A stretch of DNA of 64,000 nucleotides from Alcaligenes pakistanensis. Lineage in GTDB: Bacteria > Pseudomonadota > Gammaproteobacteria > Burkholderiales > Burkholderiaceae_B. Below the pieces are notes generated by a model. That model was not told the origin of the DNA and ran no database searches. It worked only from the letters and a program-made list of their open reading frames with translations. The position numbers were made by a program, and so were the translations under genes. This document shows positions 43,142-53,428 of the stretch, in pieces (positions within the stretch are counted from its first letter, which is position 1; the number at the start of each line of letters is the position of its first letter). The stretch lies in contig NZ_BMZN01000002.1 of the NCBI RefSeq assembly GCF_014652815.1, positions 607,638 through 671,637 on the forward strand, read 5' to 3'.

Positions 43142-45521
43142 TACGCGCTTGACGATTCTGGCGATTAGCCTGGCTTGCGTGGCCAGTGCTTTGCCTCTGG
43201 AGCTGCGTGCGCAGCAAGCCACCCCCACCTCGATCAACCTGCCTGTACAAGCATTAAGCAAATCCTTATTGCAGCTGGGGCAACAGGCATCGGTGCAGAT
43301 CTTCTTTGCTCAGGAACTGGTGGATGGCCATCAGGCCCCGGCCTTGTCGGGCAGCTATTCACCTGAGCAGGCCTTGCAGCAATTGCTGGCGGGCACAGGC
43401 ATTATCTACAAGCGTAACGGCAACACCATCAGTCTGGGCCAGGACCCGGCTGCCTCAGTCGCCGAGCTGTCCACGATTACAGTCAAAGGGGGCATTCTGG
43501 GCGATTTGTCACCGGCTTATGCGGGCGGGCAAGTGGCGACAGGCGGCAGCTTGGGTTTGCTGGGTTCGGTTGACGTGATGGACAACCCATTTAGCACTAC
43601 CAACTACACCTCCGAGTTGCTCTATGATCAGCAGGCCAGAACTCTGGCAGATGTGGTGGTGAATGATGCGGCTGTACGCACGACGACCTCTACCGGCGGT
43701 TTTGGTGAGGATTTTGTGATTCGCGGTTTTGCGGTGGGCAGTGGCGATGTCAGCGTGAATGGTTTGTACAGCCTGGTGTCTTCCAGCCGTGTGCCCGTGC
43801 AGATTCTGGAGCGTGTGGAGGTTCTGAAAGGCCCCGGCACTCTGATGCGCGGCATCCCGCCCGGAGGCAGTATTGGCGGGGCGATCAATCTGGTTACCAA
43901 GCGGGCCGAGGATGAGCCGCTGACTCGTGTGACGGCAAGCTATGTCAGCCAGGCCAACGTGACGGCTCAGCTGGATATGGGGCGCCGTTTTGGCGAGAAC
44001 AAGGAATGGGGTGTGCGCTTTAATGGTGTGAAGCGCGGTGGCGAGGCCACTTCCCGTGATGGCAAGCAAGACCTGGGTATGGCCGCTTTGGGTGTGGATT
44101 ATCGAGGTAGCCGTTTACGTTGGTCGGCCGATGTGATTCACCAGGAAGACACATTGGAGAACATCCGTTCACAGATTGGTTTTCAAAGTAATTTGACAGA
44201 GCTGCCAGCGCCCCCCGATGGCCGGACCAACTTTTATCCTGGCACCCGCCTTACCCAGCGCGATAACACCATCATGTCCCGCCTGGAGTATGACTTCACA
44301 GATTCGGTTACTGGACATATCGGGGTGGGCTATCGCCACGGTAAGAACCGCCAGATTTTCCCTGTTAACGTGAAACCGGGCGATCCGAATACACGCCAGT
44401 CGGTCGATGCAGATGGCAATTTCAGTGTGATCTCTACCTTCTATGACTCCTACTCTAAAACGCTCAGCAGTGATGCAGGTTTGAGTGTGGAGTTCGATAC
44501 CGGGGCGCTTGCGCACAAGCTGGCGCTGGGTGTGAGCTATATGGATCAGGAACTGGGTAATGCCTATAGCCCCGGTACAGAAGTTGTGGATTCCAATATC
44601 TACAATCCAGCCCCCATTCCGGCGGGGCCAGCTGAGCGGCTGGATTCGCAAAAGGCCTCCAGCACCGGGCTATTGAGCTTTGCGCTTGCCGATACCTTGT
44701 CCTTTGCGAATGACCGGGTGCTGCTCACCGTGGGCGCTCGCCGTCAAACCGTGGATGTGTCCAGTTTCAACACGACGACTGGTGTGAAGACCTCCAGTTA
44801 CAAGGCAAATGCCATCTCGCCTCTGGCCGGGATCGTGATCAAGCCTATGGATAATGTGTCTGTCTTTGCCAACTTCACAGAAGGTTTGACTCGAGGTTCC
44901 ATCGTTGGGAATACCTATGCTAATCGGGGTGAAATCCTCAAGCCCTTCAAGTCTCGTCAGTATGAGGCGGGTGTGAAAGTGGATTGGGGCGGCATCATGA
45001 CGTCGGCCTCCTTGTGGCAAATTGCCCGCCCTGCAGGGCAAGAGGATGGCAACAATGTCTATGGCTATTTTGGCGAACAGCGTAATCGTGGTCTGGAGCT
45101 GAGTGCATACGGCGAGTTGGTGCCAGGCCTACGCATGATGGCCAGCGCCGCTTTTACTCAAGGCAAGCTCACCAAAACCCAGAACGGTGTGAACGAAGGC
45201 AACCGGGCTCCGGGTGTCCCTGCCAGCACCTATAACCTGGGTCTGGATTGGGATACGCCTTGGGTACAAGGACTGAGCCTGAATGGCCGTGTGATTCACA
45301 CCTCGTCCCAGTATCTGAACAATACCAATACCTTGACGCTGCCCGCCATGACCCGCTTTGACGTGGGTGCGCGTTACTACACCGATATTGCCGGTAGGGA
45401 TGTGGTGTTCCGGGCCAATATTGAAAATCTGACCGACAAGCGTTACTGGCTGGCTTCCAGCAACTTTGCCACTAACGGGGCAGGGCGCACGTTCATGTTG
45501 TCGGCCTCCATGAATTTCTGA
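43095..45521 (+). CDS. TonB-dependent siderophore receptor with STN signalling domain
   Basis: An outer-membrane receptor of about 808 residues. After a signal peptide (ending LELRAQ) comes an STN domain (SINLPVQALSKSLLQLGQQA to AGTGIIYKRNG), which signals to FecR. Then come a plug domain with VRTTTSTGGFGEDFVIRGF and RVEVLKGPGTLMRG, and a 22-strand barrel ending in an aromatic residue (SASMNF). This is a transducer that both imports a ferric chelate and turns on its own gene with the FecI/FecR pair. The start is unclear: GTG 43095 yields a good signal peptide but no ribosome-binding site, GTG 43053 is too close to AGGAG, and TTG 43149 is possible by reinitiation after the leader ORF. Confidence 0.92.
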   Translation: MNTSTSFAWCKKPTINTRLTILAISLACVASALPLELRAQQATPTSINLPVQALSKSLLQLGQQASVQIFFAQELVDGHQAPALSGSYSPEQALQQLLAGTGIIYKRNGNTISLGQDPAASVAELSTITVKGGILGDLSPAYAGGQVATGGSLGLLGSVDVMDNPFSTTNYTSELLYDQQARTLADVVVNDAAVRTTTSTGGFGEDFVIRGFAVGSGDVSVNGLYSLVSSSRVPVQILERVEVLKGPGTLMRGIPPGGSIGGAINLVTKRAEDEPLTRVTASYVSQANVTAQLDMGRRFGENKEWGVRFNGVKRGGEATSRDGKQDLGMAALGVDYRGSRLRWSADVIHQEDTLENIRSQIGFQSNLTELPAPPDGRTNFYPGTRLTQRDNTIMSRLEYDFTDSVTGHIGVGYRHGKNRQIFPVNVKPGDPNTRQSVDADGNFSVISTFYDSYSKTLSSDAGLSVEFDTGALAHKLALGVSYMDQELGNAYSPGTEVVDSNIYNPAPIPAGPAERLDSQKASSTGLLSFALADTLSFANDRVLLTVGARRQTVDVSSFNTTTGVKTSSYKANAISPLAGIVIKPMDNVSVFANFTEGLTRGSIVGNTYANRGEILKPFKSRQYEAGVKVDWGGIMTSASLWQIARPAGQEDGNNVYGYFGEQRNRGLELSAYGELVPGLRMMASAAFTQGKLTKTQNGVNEGNRAPGVPASTYNLGLDWDTPWVQGLSLNGRVIHTSSQYLNNTNTLTLPAMTRFDVGARYYTDIAGRDVVFRANIENLTDKRYWLASSNFATNGAGRTFMLSASMNF

Positions 45522-45606
45522 TTCGCTGATTTCTAACGTCAGGCAGGGTTTTGCGGCGGCTTGGAGTGCTGCTAAGCCCGGCCAGGACATGGAAGGGAAG
45601 AACAAA

Positions 45607-46701
45607 ATGTTGAAACGATGTTTTTTGGTGTCCGTTCTGTCGGCGGCCTTGTTGAGCGTGACTGCGCATGCGCAGTCCACTCAGGTGCAGTCTTTGAGCC
45701 CCGAATTGGCGCAGCGCAGCTCGATTACGGCTGATGGTGCCTTGCGTAAGGAACTGGCTTACGGGATTTATCAGATGGCTTACAGCGCGTCTGAAAAGGC
45801 TCTTTATGTAGCCTCGGCAGAAATGATCGATGGTGTGCGGGGTGGGGCACTTTACAAGCTGGACCCGCAGACTCTGGATGTGCTGGGTGTGATTCACACC
45901 GATGAAAGCAATTTTGGCTTGAGCAGCAACACAGAGGGGAATGTGCTGTTCATGACTAATAGCCTGAACCCGGCGGCTGCGCGCGTGGAGCTGGGTGAAA
46001 AGGGCAGCCTGAAACGTACGGCTTTCAGCAATATGGGGACGGATGGTTTCAAGGTGGGGCCACGTACTGTCAAGCTGGATGAAGCCCATAAGCGTCTTTA
46101 TGTAGGGGGCGTGGGCAATCCGGCGGTGATCTGGGTGCTGGACGAGAGCAGCATGGAAGTGCTCAACACCATTGAAAATGCGGGCAAATGGGTGACTGGT
46201 TTGTTGCTGGACACCGATCATCGTCGTATGTATGCGGGCAATGGGAATGGCGAAGTGCTGGTCATCGATACGGATAAGAGCCAGATAGAGCAGCGCTGGA
46301 AACCTGCCGGGGACAAGCCGGCCATCTTGCTGAACTTCGCCCTGGATCAGAAGCGCAATCGTTTGTACGCCACTGAAAACCAGTATCAGAAAACGGTCTA
46401 TGTGCTGGATGCTGGCACTGGCAAACTGCTGGAACAGTTAGACGTAGGGGACGCTCTGGATATTGTCTATAACCCCAAGCGTGACGAACTGTATGTGTCA
46501 CACCGTCAACAGGGCAAAGTATCCGTGCTGGATGCGGGCAGCTATGTGAAAAAGGCGCAATACAGCTTGCCTGCTCATCCCAACAGCCTTTTGTTGGGCC
46601 CGGATGATCAGTTGTACGTTACGGTGAAAGCTCCTTTCACCCCTGACCATAAAGTCAGCGCCAGGGAAAGTGTGGTGCGTATTGATCTGAATAAAATCTG
46701 A
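45607..46701 (+). CDS. Exported YncE-like beta-propeller protein
   Basis: A 364-residue protein with a signal peptide (ending AHAQ) and repeated propeller blades of the YVTN type, for example KALYVASAEMIDG, KRLYVGGVGNPAVIWVLD, RRMYAGNGNGEVLVIDTD, NRLYATENQYQKTVYVLD and DELYVSHRQQGKVSVLD. E. coli YncE is a periplasmic, Fur-regulated protein that binds DNA in vitro. The gene follows the TonB receptor by 85 bases without an obvious terminator between, so it probably belongs to the iron regulon. The start at 45607 is chosen over an upstream ATG because GGAAGGGAAG precedes it at a good distance. Confidence 0.85.
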   Translation: MLKRCFLVSVLSAALLSVTAHAQSTQVQSLSPELAQRSSITADGALRKELAYGIYQMAYSASEKALYVASAEMIDGVRGGALYKLDPQTLDVLGVIHTDESNFGLSSNTEGNVLFMTNSLNPAAARVELGEKGSLKRTAFSNMGTDGFKVGPRTVKLDEAHKRLYVGGVGNPAVIWVLDESSMEVLNTIENAGKWVTGLLLDTDHRRMYAGNGNGEVLVIDTDKSQIEQRWKPAGDKPAILLNFALDQKRNRLYATENQYQKTVYVLDAGTGKLLEQLDVGDALDIVYNPKRDELYVSHRQQGKVSVLDAGSYVKKAQYSLPAHPNSLLLGPDDQLYVTVKAPFTPDHKVSARESVVRIDLNKI

Positions 46702-46725
46702 TCAGGGTCTTAACAAGGAAGGCTC

Positions 46726-46758
46726 AAAGAAAATCAGCCCGGTGCAATACCGGGCTGA
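46726..46758 (-). terminator. Terminator of the transaldolase gene
   Basis: TCAGCCCGG / CCGGGCTGA (9-base stem, 7-base loop); on the minus strand it is followed by TTTTCTTT. It may also serve the converging YncE gene weakly. Confidence 0.6.
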
Positions 46759-46838
46759 GTGCTGTCTTGTTGATCAATAAGAAGTTTGATCGTGGGGCTT
46801 GGCATGGCGCAAAGTCTTTTTTATAGCCAAGCGTAGGT

Positions 46839-47801
46839 TCAAGCCTGCTGACGCGCCTGTTGAATCAATGTATCCAGCTTGATGGCGTCCGCTGTGAACT
46901 GACGAATACCTTCGGCCAGCTTTTCTGTGGCCATGGCATCCTGGTTCAGGTCGGTGCGGAAGGTGATTTCATTGCTGGCACGCCATTCGGGGGCGACGGC
47001 TTTAGCGCTGGCAACATCCAGAACTGCCGGGACTTCACCGTGAGCAGCATCCAGCTGGCCCAGCAGTTCAGGGCTGATAGTCAGCAGGTCGCAACCGGCC
47101 AGGGCCTTGATTTGGCCGATGTTACGGAAGCTGGCGCCCATGATTTCCGTGGGGATGTCATAGGTTTTGTAGTATTCGTAAATGCTGCGTACCGAACGGA
47201 CGCCCGGATCGTTCTCGCCTTGATTGGCGCTTTCGTCCCACTCTGTTCCTGCTGCTTTCTTGAACCAGTCGTAGATGCGGCCTACAAAGGGGGAGATCAG
47301 GGTGACTTTGGCCTGGGCGCAGGCAATGGCTTGCGGCAGGCAAAACAAGAGAGTCAGGTTGCAGTTAATGCCTTCGGCCTGCAGGGTACGGGCCGCCTGG
47401 ATGCCTTCCCAAGTGCTGGCCAATTTGATCAGTACGCGCTCGCGCCCAATACCGGCATTTTCGTAGTGCTGGATGATGTGGCGGGCACGCTCAACGCTGG
47501 CCAAGCTGTCGAAGGACAGGCGGGCATCGACTTCGGTAGAAACACGGCCTGGCACAATCTCCAGAATTTGCCGCCCAAAGGCCACCAGCAGCAGATCGCT
47601 GGTTTCAGCCAGGCTGGCCCCCGGATGATCGGTAATGACGCGATCAAGCAAAGGGCGATAGGCCGCCTGCTGGACAGCTTTCAAAATCAGGGAAGGATTG
47701 GTTGTTGCATCGGTCGGGCGATAGGCGCGCATCGCCTCAAAATCGCCGGTGTCGGCCACTACGGTTGTGCACTGGCGCAGGGAGTCAAGCTGAGTAGTCA
47801 T
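46839..47801 (-). CDS. tal: Transaldolase
   Basis: Transaldolase moves a dihydroxyacetone unit between sedoheptulose 7-phosphate and glyceraldehyde 3-phosphate in the non-oxidative pentose phosphate pathway. The 320-residue protein is of the TalB class, with [10 protein letters not shown] (31-40), the Schiff-base Lys126 in [41 protein letters not shown] and IMGASFRN. It stands alone, divergent from carAB. Confidence 0.95.
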   Translation of the reverse strand: MTTQLDSLRQCTTVVADTGDFEAMRAYRPTDATTNPSLILKAVQQAAYRPLLDRVITDHPGASLAETSDLLLVAFGRQILEIVPGRVSTEVDARLSFDSLASVERARHIIQHYENAGIGRERVLIKLASTWEGIQAARTLQAEGINCNLTLLFCLPQAIACAQAKVTLISPFVGRIYDWFKKAAGTEWDESANQGENDPGVRSVRSIYEYYKTYDIPTEIMGASFRNIGQIKALAGCDLLTISPELLGQLDAAHGEVPAVLDVASAKAVAPEWRASNEITFRTDLNQDAMATEKLAEGIRQFTADAIKLDTLIQQARQQA

Positions 47802-47923
47802 GTCTGTTACTAGTCCATCGCAAAGCCATCAAACCAATCAATTACTGTAGTCGATTTTCCAAGTTTTAGTGCCTCGTTTCAGTGTTATTACCGATAAACT
47901 ACCGGAAAATCATCGTTTGAGCA

Positions 47924-47929
47924 TATAAT
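47924..47929 (+). promoter_or_regulatory. Probable -10 element of the carAB promoter
   Basis: A perfect TATAAT lies 41 bases before the carA start in the carA/transaldolase divergent region. The matching -35 is poor (ACCGGA at the right distance). No PyrR- or ArgR-type site could be recognised. Confidence 0.4.
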
Positions 47930-47969
47930 CAGAAGGTTTAATATCAATTTCAGAACCGGGGTTTTTAAC

Positions 47970-49133
47970 GTGCTGCCGTCTTTATTTCCTGAGGAGTCCC
48001 GCACTATCACTAGTGCTATCCTAGCCCTGGCGGATGGAACCCTATTCAAAGGGGTATCAATCGGTGCCGAGGGGCACTGTGTTGCTGAGATCGTTTTCAA
48101 TACAGCCATGACGGGCTATCAGGAAATCCTGACAGACCCAAGCTACAGCGGTCAAATTGTTACGCTTACCTATCCGCACATCGGTAATACCGGTGTCAAT
48201 CCAGAGGACTCCGAATCCACCAAAGCCCATGCTGCCGGGCTTGTCATTCGCGACTGTCCTGCTCGCCTGTCCAACTTCCGCTCCACCCAGTCTTTGCCTG
48301 ACTACCTGAAAGCTCAGGGCGTTGTGGCGATCTCGGGTATCGATACCCGCAAACTGACCCGCATCCTGCGCGAAAAAGGCTCCATGGGCGCCTGCATTTT
48401 CGTGGGCGACGATGCTGAGCGTGCGTTGGAACTGGCTCGTTCTTTCCCTGGCCTGCAAGGTCAGGATCTGGCCAAAGTGGTCACCACCGACAAATCCTAC
48501 GACTGGTCCGAAGGTTCCTGGGAATTGGGTCAAGGCTTTGCCAAGCCTGCAACAGACCTTTTCCACGTGGTGGCCTACGACTTTGGCGTAAAAGCCAATA
48601 TCCTGCGTTTGATGGCAGACCGTGGCTGTAAAGTCACTGTGGTGCCTGCGCAGACTCCATTGGCTGAAGTGCTGGCTTACGAGCCAGATGGTGTGTTCCT
48701 GTCCAATGGCCCTGGCGATCCAGAGCCTTGTGATTACGCCATCGAAGCCTGCAAGGGCTTGCTGGAACGCAAGTTGCCTTTGTTTGGTATTTGCCTGGGT
48801 CATCAGATTCTGGGTCTGGCCGTTGGTGCCAAGACCTTGAAAATGAAGAATGGCCATCACGGTGCCAACCACCCTGTGCAAGAATTGGCCAGCGGTCGTG
48901 TATTCATTACCAGCCAGAACCATGGCTTTGCGGTGGATGCCACAACTCTGCCAGCCAATGCCAAGGTTACGCACATTTCTTTGTTCGATCAGAGCCTGCA
49001 AGGCTTCGAGTTGACCGATCGCCCCGCGTTTTGTTTCCAGGGTCACCCGGAAGCCACACCCGGCCCGCGCGATATTGCCTCGCTGTTCGACAAATTCATC
49101 AGCCTGATGGCTGCTCACCAGGCCAATAAGTAA
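47970..49133 (+). CDS. carA: Carbamoyl-phosphate synthase, small (glutaminase) subunit
   Basis: CarA hydrolyses glutamine and passes ammonia to CarB for carbamoyl phosphate, the precursor of arginine and pyrimidines. The 387-residue protein has an N-terminal domain beginning [12 protein letters not shown] and the motif [17 protein letters not shown], and a class I amidotransferase domain with SNGPGDP (245-251), nucleophile Cys275 in GICLGHQ, His359 and Glu361 in GHPEATPGP. The start is a GTG at 47970; a GAGGAG at about 47990 is not followed by a usable in-frame start, so GTG is retained. It is followed by carB after eight bases. Confidence 0.94.
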   Translation: MLPSLFPEESRTITSAILALADGTLFKGVSIGAEGHCVAEIVFNTAMTGYQEILTDPSYSGQIVTLTYPHIGNTGVNPEDSESTKAHAAGLVIRDCPARLSNFRSTQSLPDYLKAQGVVAISGIDTRKLTRILREKGSMGACIFVGDDAERALELARSFPGLQGQDLAKVVTTDKSYDWSEGSWELGQGFAKPATDLFHVVAYDFGVKANILRLMADRGCKVTVVPAQTPLAEVLAYEPDGVFLSNGPGDPEPCDYAIEACKGLLERKLPLFGICLGHQILGLAVGAKTLKMKNGHHGANHPVQELASGRVFITSQNHGFAVDATTLPANAKVTHISLFDQSLQGFELTDRPAFCFQGHPEATPGPRDIASLFDKFISLMAAHQANK

Positions 49134-49141
49134 ATCGCACT

Positions 49142-52100
49142 ATGCCAAAGCGTTCAGACCTAAAAAGCATTCTCATCATTGGCGCAGGCCCGATCATCAT
49201 TGGTCAGGCTTGCGAATTCGACTACTCGGGAGCCCAGGCGTGTAAGGCCCTGAAGGCCGAGGGTTACCGGACCGTGCTGGTTAACAGCAACCCGGCCACC
49301 ATCATGACGGACCCGGATACGGCCGATGTCACCTACATCGAGCCCATTACCTGGCAAGCGGTCGAGAAAATTATCGAAAAAGAGCGTCCCGATGCGCTCT
49401 TGCCCACCATGGGTGGCCAAACCGCGCTGAACTGCGCGCTGGATCTGGCCAAGCATGGCGTGCTGGAAAAGTACGGTGTCGAACTGATCGGTGCCAATGC
49501 TGCTGCCATTGAAAAGGCCGAAGACCGCCTCAAGTTCAAGGACGCCATGACCTCTATCGGTCTGGAGTCGGCCAAGTCGGGTGTGGCTCACACCATGGAC
49601 GAAGCCTGGGCTGTTCAAAAGAGCATTGCGGCCGATATCGGTACCGCCGGCTTCCCCGTGGTTATCCGCCCCAGCTTCACGCTGGGTGGTACAGGCGGTG
49701 GTATCGCCTACAACCCGGAAGAATTTGAAACGATCTGCCGTCGTGGTCTGGAAGCATCGCCAACCAAAGAACTGCTGATTGAAGAGTCGCTGCTGGGCTG
49801 GAAAGAGTTTGAAATGGAAGTTGTGCGCGACCGCGCCGACAACTGCATCATTGTTTGCTCCATTGAAAACCTGGACCCCATGGGTGTGCACACCGGTGAC
49901 TCCATCACCGTGGCTCCTGCCCAAACCCTGACCGACCGTGAATACCAGATCATGCGTAATGCATCGATCGCCGTATTGCGTGAAATCGGTGTGGATACCG
50001 GCGGCTCGAACGTTCAGTTCGCCGTGAATCCTGATAACGGCCGCATGATCGTTATCGAAATGAACCCACGTGTGTCCCGTTCCTCGGCGCTGGCTTCCAA
50101 AGCCACGGGTTTCCCTATCGCCAAGATCGCTGCACGTCTGGCTGTGGGTTACACCCTGGACGAGCTGCGCAACGAAATTACCGGCGGTGCTACCCCCGCT
50201 TCGTTCGAGCCCACCATCGATTACGTGGTCACCAAAGTGCCACGTTTCGCCTTCGAGAAATTCCCTCAGGCCGACTCGCGTCTGACCACCCAGATGAAGT
50301 CCGTGGGTGAAGTGATGGCCATTGGCCGCACTTTCCAGGAATCCTTCCAGAAAGCCCTGCGTGGTCTGGAAGTGGGTGTGGACGGCCTGAACCAGAAAAC
50401 CACTGACCGCGAAAAACTGCAGGTTGAACTCGGCGAACCAGGTCCAGAGCGTATCTGGTACGTGGGCGATGCTTTCGCTCAAGGCCTGACCTTGGACGAA
50501 GTTCATAACCTGACCAAAATCGACCCTTGGTTCCTGGCCCAGATCAAAGAGATCGTGGACATCGAACTGGCTCTGGAACAAAAGACGCTGGCCGATCTGG
50601 ACCGCGACACCTTGTTCGGTCTGAAGCGCCGTGGTTTCTCCGACCGCCGTCTGGCTTTCTTGCTGGACACCGTGGAATCGGAAGTGCGCAAACTGCGTCA
50701 CCAGCTGAACGTGCGTCCTGTCTACAAACGTGTGGACACCTGCGCGGCTGAGTTCTCCACCGATACGGCCTATATGTACTCGACCTACGAGGAAGAGTGT
50801 GAATCCAATCCTACGGACAAGAAGAAGATCATTGTTCTGGGTGGTGGTCCTAACCGTATTGGTCAAGGTATTGAGTTTGACTACTGCTGCGTACACGCTG
50901 CTCTGGCATTGCGCGAAGATGGTTACGAAACCATCATGGTCAACTGCAACCCCGAAACCGTTTCCACCGATTACGACACCTCTGACCGTCTGTACTTCGA
51001 GCCCCTGACTCTGGAAGACGTGCTGGAAATCGTTCACATCGAAAAACCAGTTGGCACCATTGTTCAGTACGGTGGCCAGACTCCTTTGAAATTGGCGCGT
51101 GCTCTGGAAGCCAACGGTGTACCTATCATTGGTACCAGCCCGGAGTCCATTGACGTGGCCGAAGACCGTGAACGCTTCCAGAAGCTGCTGACCAAGCTGG
51201 GTCTGCGTCAGCCGCCAAACCGTACTGCCCGTACCGAAGGTGAAGCCATTTCCCTGGCTGCTGAAATCGGTTACCCCCTGGTTGTGCGCCCAAGCTACGT
51301 GCTGGGTGGCCGCGCCATGGAAATCGTGCACGAACAGCAAGACCTGGAGCGCTACATGCGCGAAGCGGTCAAAGTCAGTAATGACTCGCCTGTGCTGCTG
51401 GATCACTTCCTGAACAACGCCACGGAAGTGGACGTGGACTGCCTGGCCGATGGCGAGCGCGTCTTTGTAGGGGGTGTAATGCAACACATCGAGCAGGCTG
51501 GTGTTCACTCCGGTGACTCCGCTTGCAGCTTGCCTCCTTACTCGCTCAGCGACGAAACCGTAGCTGAAATCAAGCGCCAGACCGCACTCATGGCTAAAGC
51601 CTTGAACGTGAAGGGCTTGATGAACGTGCAGTTCGCCATTCAGGACGGCGATGTATACGTCTTGGAAGTGAACCCACGTGCTTCGCGCACTGTGCCTTTT
51701 GTTTCCAAGGCCACAGGTTTGCAACTGGCCAAGATTGCTGCTCGTGCCATGGCCGGTCAAACCTTGACCGAACAAGGTATTACCGAAGAAATCACGCCGC
51801 CGTACTACAGCGTGAAAGAAGCCGTGTTCCCCTTCGTGAAGTTCCCTGGTGTAGACACCATTCTGGGACCTGAAATGAAGTCAACGGGTGAAGTCATGGG
51901 CGTGGGCACTTCGTTTGCCGAAGCGTTCGTGAAGTCGCAGATGGCTGCCAGCGTGAATCTGCCTACGGGCGGTCTGGCCTTCATCAGCGTGCGTGGTCAG
52001 GACAAACCGCAAGCCGTTGAAGTGGCTCGTGGCCTGATTTCGCTGGGCTTCAAGGTTGTGGCTACTCGCGGTACCGCCAGCGCCATTGAACAGGCTGGTC

Positions 52101-52384
52101 TGGCTGTGCAAGTGGTGAACAAGGTTACCGAAGGTCGTCCGCACATTGTGGATATGATCAAGAACGGCGAAGTTTCCTTGGTCATCAATACGGTTGAAGA
52201 GCGTCGCAACGCCATCGTTGATTCGCGTACAATCCGTACACATGCGCTGGCTGCCAACCTGGCTTACTACACCACGATCGCTGGTGCCGTAGCCGCTGTT
52301 CAAGGCCTGCAGTATCTGCGTCATGGCGATGGCTTGAAGGTTTACGCGGTTCAAGAGCTGCACGCTCTGCTCGCGAAACACTAA
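49142..52384 (+). CDS. carB: Carbamoyl-phosphate synthase, large subunit
   Basis: CarB makes carbamoyl phosphate from bicarbonate, ammonia and two ATP. At 1080 residues it is full length, with duplicated ATP-grasp halves: [19 protein letters not shown] near residue 10 and [19 protein letters not shown] near residue 562, each followed by the matching [13 protein letters not shown] or [13 protein letters not shown]. The oligomerisation domain lies between them and the C-terminal MGS-type allosteric domain (from about 940) would bind effectors such as UMP and ornithine. It is followed by a terminator, so carAB is a two-gene operon. Confidence 0.97.
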   Translation: MPKRSDLKSILIIGAGPIIIGQACEFDYSGAQACKALKAEGYRTVLVNSNPATIMTDPDTADVTYIEPITWQAVEKIIEKERPDALLPTMGGQTALNCALDLAKHGVLEKYGVELIGANAAAIEKAEDRLKFKDAMTSIGLESAKSGVAHTMDEAWAVQKSIAADIGTAGFPVVIRPSFTLGGTGGGIAYNPEEFETICRRGLEASPTKELLIEESLLGWKEFEMEVVRDRADNCIIVCSIENLDPMGVHTGDSITVAPAQTLTDREYQIMRNASIAVLREIGVDTGGSNVQFAVNPDNGRMIVIEMNPRVSRSSALASKATGFPIAKIAARLAVGYTLDELRNEITGGATPASFEPTIDYVVTKVPRFAFEKFPQADSRLTTQMKSVGEVMAIGRTFQESFQKALRGLEVGVDGLNQKTTDREKLQVELGEPGPERIWYVGDAFAQGLTLDEVHNLTKIDPWFLAQIKEIVDIELALEQKTLADLDRDTLFGLKRRGFSDRRLAFLLDTVESEVRKLRHQLNVRPVYKRVDTCAAEFSTDTAYMYSTYEEECESNPTDKKKIIVLGGGPNRIGQGIEFDYCCVHAALALREDGYETIMVNCNPETVSTDYDTSDRLYFEPLTLEDVLEIVHIEKPVGTIVQYGGQTPLKLARALEANGVPIIGTSPESIDVAEDRERFQKLLTKLGLRQPPNRTARTEGEAISLAAEIGYPLVVRPSYVLGGRAMEIVHEQQDLERYMREAVKVSNDSPVLLDHFLNNATEVDVDCLADGERVFVGGVMQHIEQAGVHSGDSACSLPPYSLSDETVAEIKRQTALMAKALNVKGLMNVQFAIQDGDVYVLEVNPRASRTVPFVSKATGLQLAKIAARAMAGQTLTEQGITEEITPPYYSVKEAVFPFVKFPGVDTILGPEMKSTGEVMGVGTSFAEAFVKSQMAASVNLPTGGLAFISVRGQDKPQAVEVARGLISLGFKVVATRGTASAIEQAGLAVQVVNKVTEGRPHIVDMIKNGEVSLVINTVEERRNAIVDSRTIRTHALAANLAYYTTIAGAVAAVQGLQYLRHGDGLKVYAVQELHALLAKH

Positions 52385-52400
52385 GTCGTACCATGCCGGA

Positions 52401-52431
52401 AAGGCGCACCTCAACGGTGCGCCTTTTTTTG
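52401..52431 (+). terminator. Terminator of carAB
   Basis: AAGGCGCACC / GGTGCGCCTT, 10-base stem, 5-base loop, followed by a T run 16 bases after carB. Confidence 0.9.
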
Positions 52432-52525
52432 TTCTTGCGTCAGACAAGACCAAGCCGTCGTATCAGGGCAGCATGCAGGTGACCGTCTGTATAGCGTGGA
52501 AGTTTTCTTCTTTGGAGATCATGTC

Positions 52526-53422
52526 GTGAAATGGTTCATTCTTGCCTTATTCATTGTGTGCACGATTGTTGTGCATTTCAGGGGTCGAGTCAGGCACCGC
52601 TTTTCGCGTCAAGTGCTGGACCATTCCACCTTCACGGCTCCTCTTAATGTGTTCATGTACGGTTTTTCGGCAGTGCCTAACAAGCCGTATCTGGATCTGA
52701 AACACTTCCCGGAGCTGAACAAGCTGCTGGAACACTGCGATGAAATCCGCGCCGAGGCCGAGCAACTGTTTGGCGAAGGCCATATCAAAGCCTCGGACAA
52801 GTACAACGACGCGGGCTTTAACTCTTTCTTCAAAACGGGCTGGACACGTTTTTACCTGAAATGGTATGACGCCGATCACCCGTCAGCGCGTGAGCTGTGC
52901 CCCGTCACCACCAATTTGCTCAAGGATATTCCCTCGATCAAGGCGGCCATGTTCACGTCCTTGCCGCCGGGTGCCCGTTTGCCGCGTCACCGCGACCCCT
53001 ATGCCGGTTCGCTGCGTTTTCACATGGGTTTGATGACGCCCAATAGCCCGGATTGCTATATCGATGTGGACGGCCAGACCTACTACTGGCGCGATGGCGA
53101 AGCCGTGGTGTTTGATGAAACCTTCATTCACTACGCCGAAAACAAGACTGATCAGAATCGAATTATTCTGTTTGCCGACGTAGAGCGGCCCATGCGTTAC
53201 CGCTGGGCCCAAGCCATTAACCATGCAGTGGGTGGCTTTTTGCTACGTGCAGCAGCCGCCCCTAACCAGGAAGGCGACCGCACAGGGGGAATCAACCGTA
53301 TTTTCGGGACGGTTTATGCCGTGCGCCGTTTCGGCAAGGCGATCAAGAAAAAAAACGAAACCCTGTACTACATCCTCAAGTGGATTCTGGTGTTGGGTAT
53401 TGCTGCCTTGATCTTCCTGTAA
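52526..53422 (+). CDS. LpxO-like aspartyl/asparaginyl beta-hydroxylase (lipid A hydroxylase)
   Basis: A 298-residue membrane-anchored Fe(II)/2-oxoglutarate oxygenase. LpxO hydroxylates the secondary acyl chain of lipid A at the inner membrane. The iron ligands are visible: His155 and Asp157 in PRHRDPYAGSLRFHMG and His202 in FIHYAENKTDQNRI, with the 2-oxoglutarate arginine just downstream. There is one hydrophobic segment at each end (about 3-17 and 279-298). The start is a GTG at 52526, chosen because TTTGGAG precedes it; an upstream GTG at 52496 lacks a site. An SDR gene follows by six bases. Function as LpxO is likely but peptide hydroxylases share the fold. Confidence 0.83.
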   Translation: MKWFILALFIVCTIVVHFRGRVRHRFSRQVLDHSTFTAPLNVFMYGFSAVPNKPYLDLKHFPELNKLLEHCDEIRAEAEQLFGEGHIKASDKYNDAGFNSFFKTGWTRFYLKWYDADHPSARELCPVTTNLLKDIPSIKAAMFTSLPPGARLPRHRDPYAGSLRFHMGLMTPNSPDCYIDVDGQTYYWRDGEAVVFDETFIHYAENKTDQNRIILFADVERPMRYRWAQAINHAVGGFLLRAAAAPNQEGDRTGGINRIFGTVYAVRRFGKAIKKKNETLYYILKWILVLGIAALIFL

Positions 53423-53428
53423 GCCGCC

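Noticed and set aside
49160..51775. Open frame of 871 codons antisense to carB
   Set aside because: It is a shadow of carB codon bias: carB is complete and highly conserved, and the antisense translation is rich in His, Gln and Phe with no domain. Similar long antisense frames lie over maeB (10327-12342), ftsH (59265-60746), the amidase (6066-7526) and the NCS2 permease (55191-56333).
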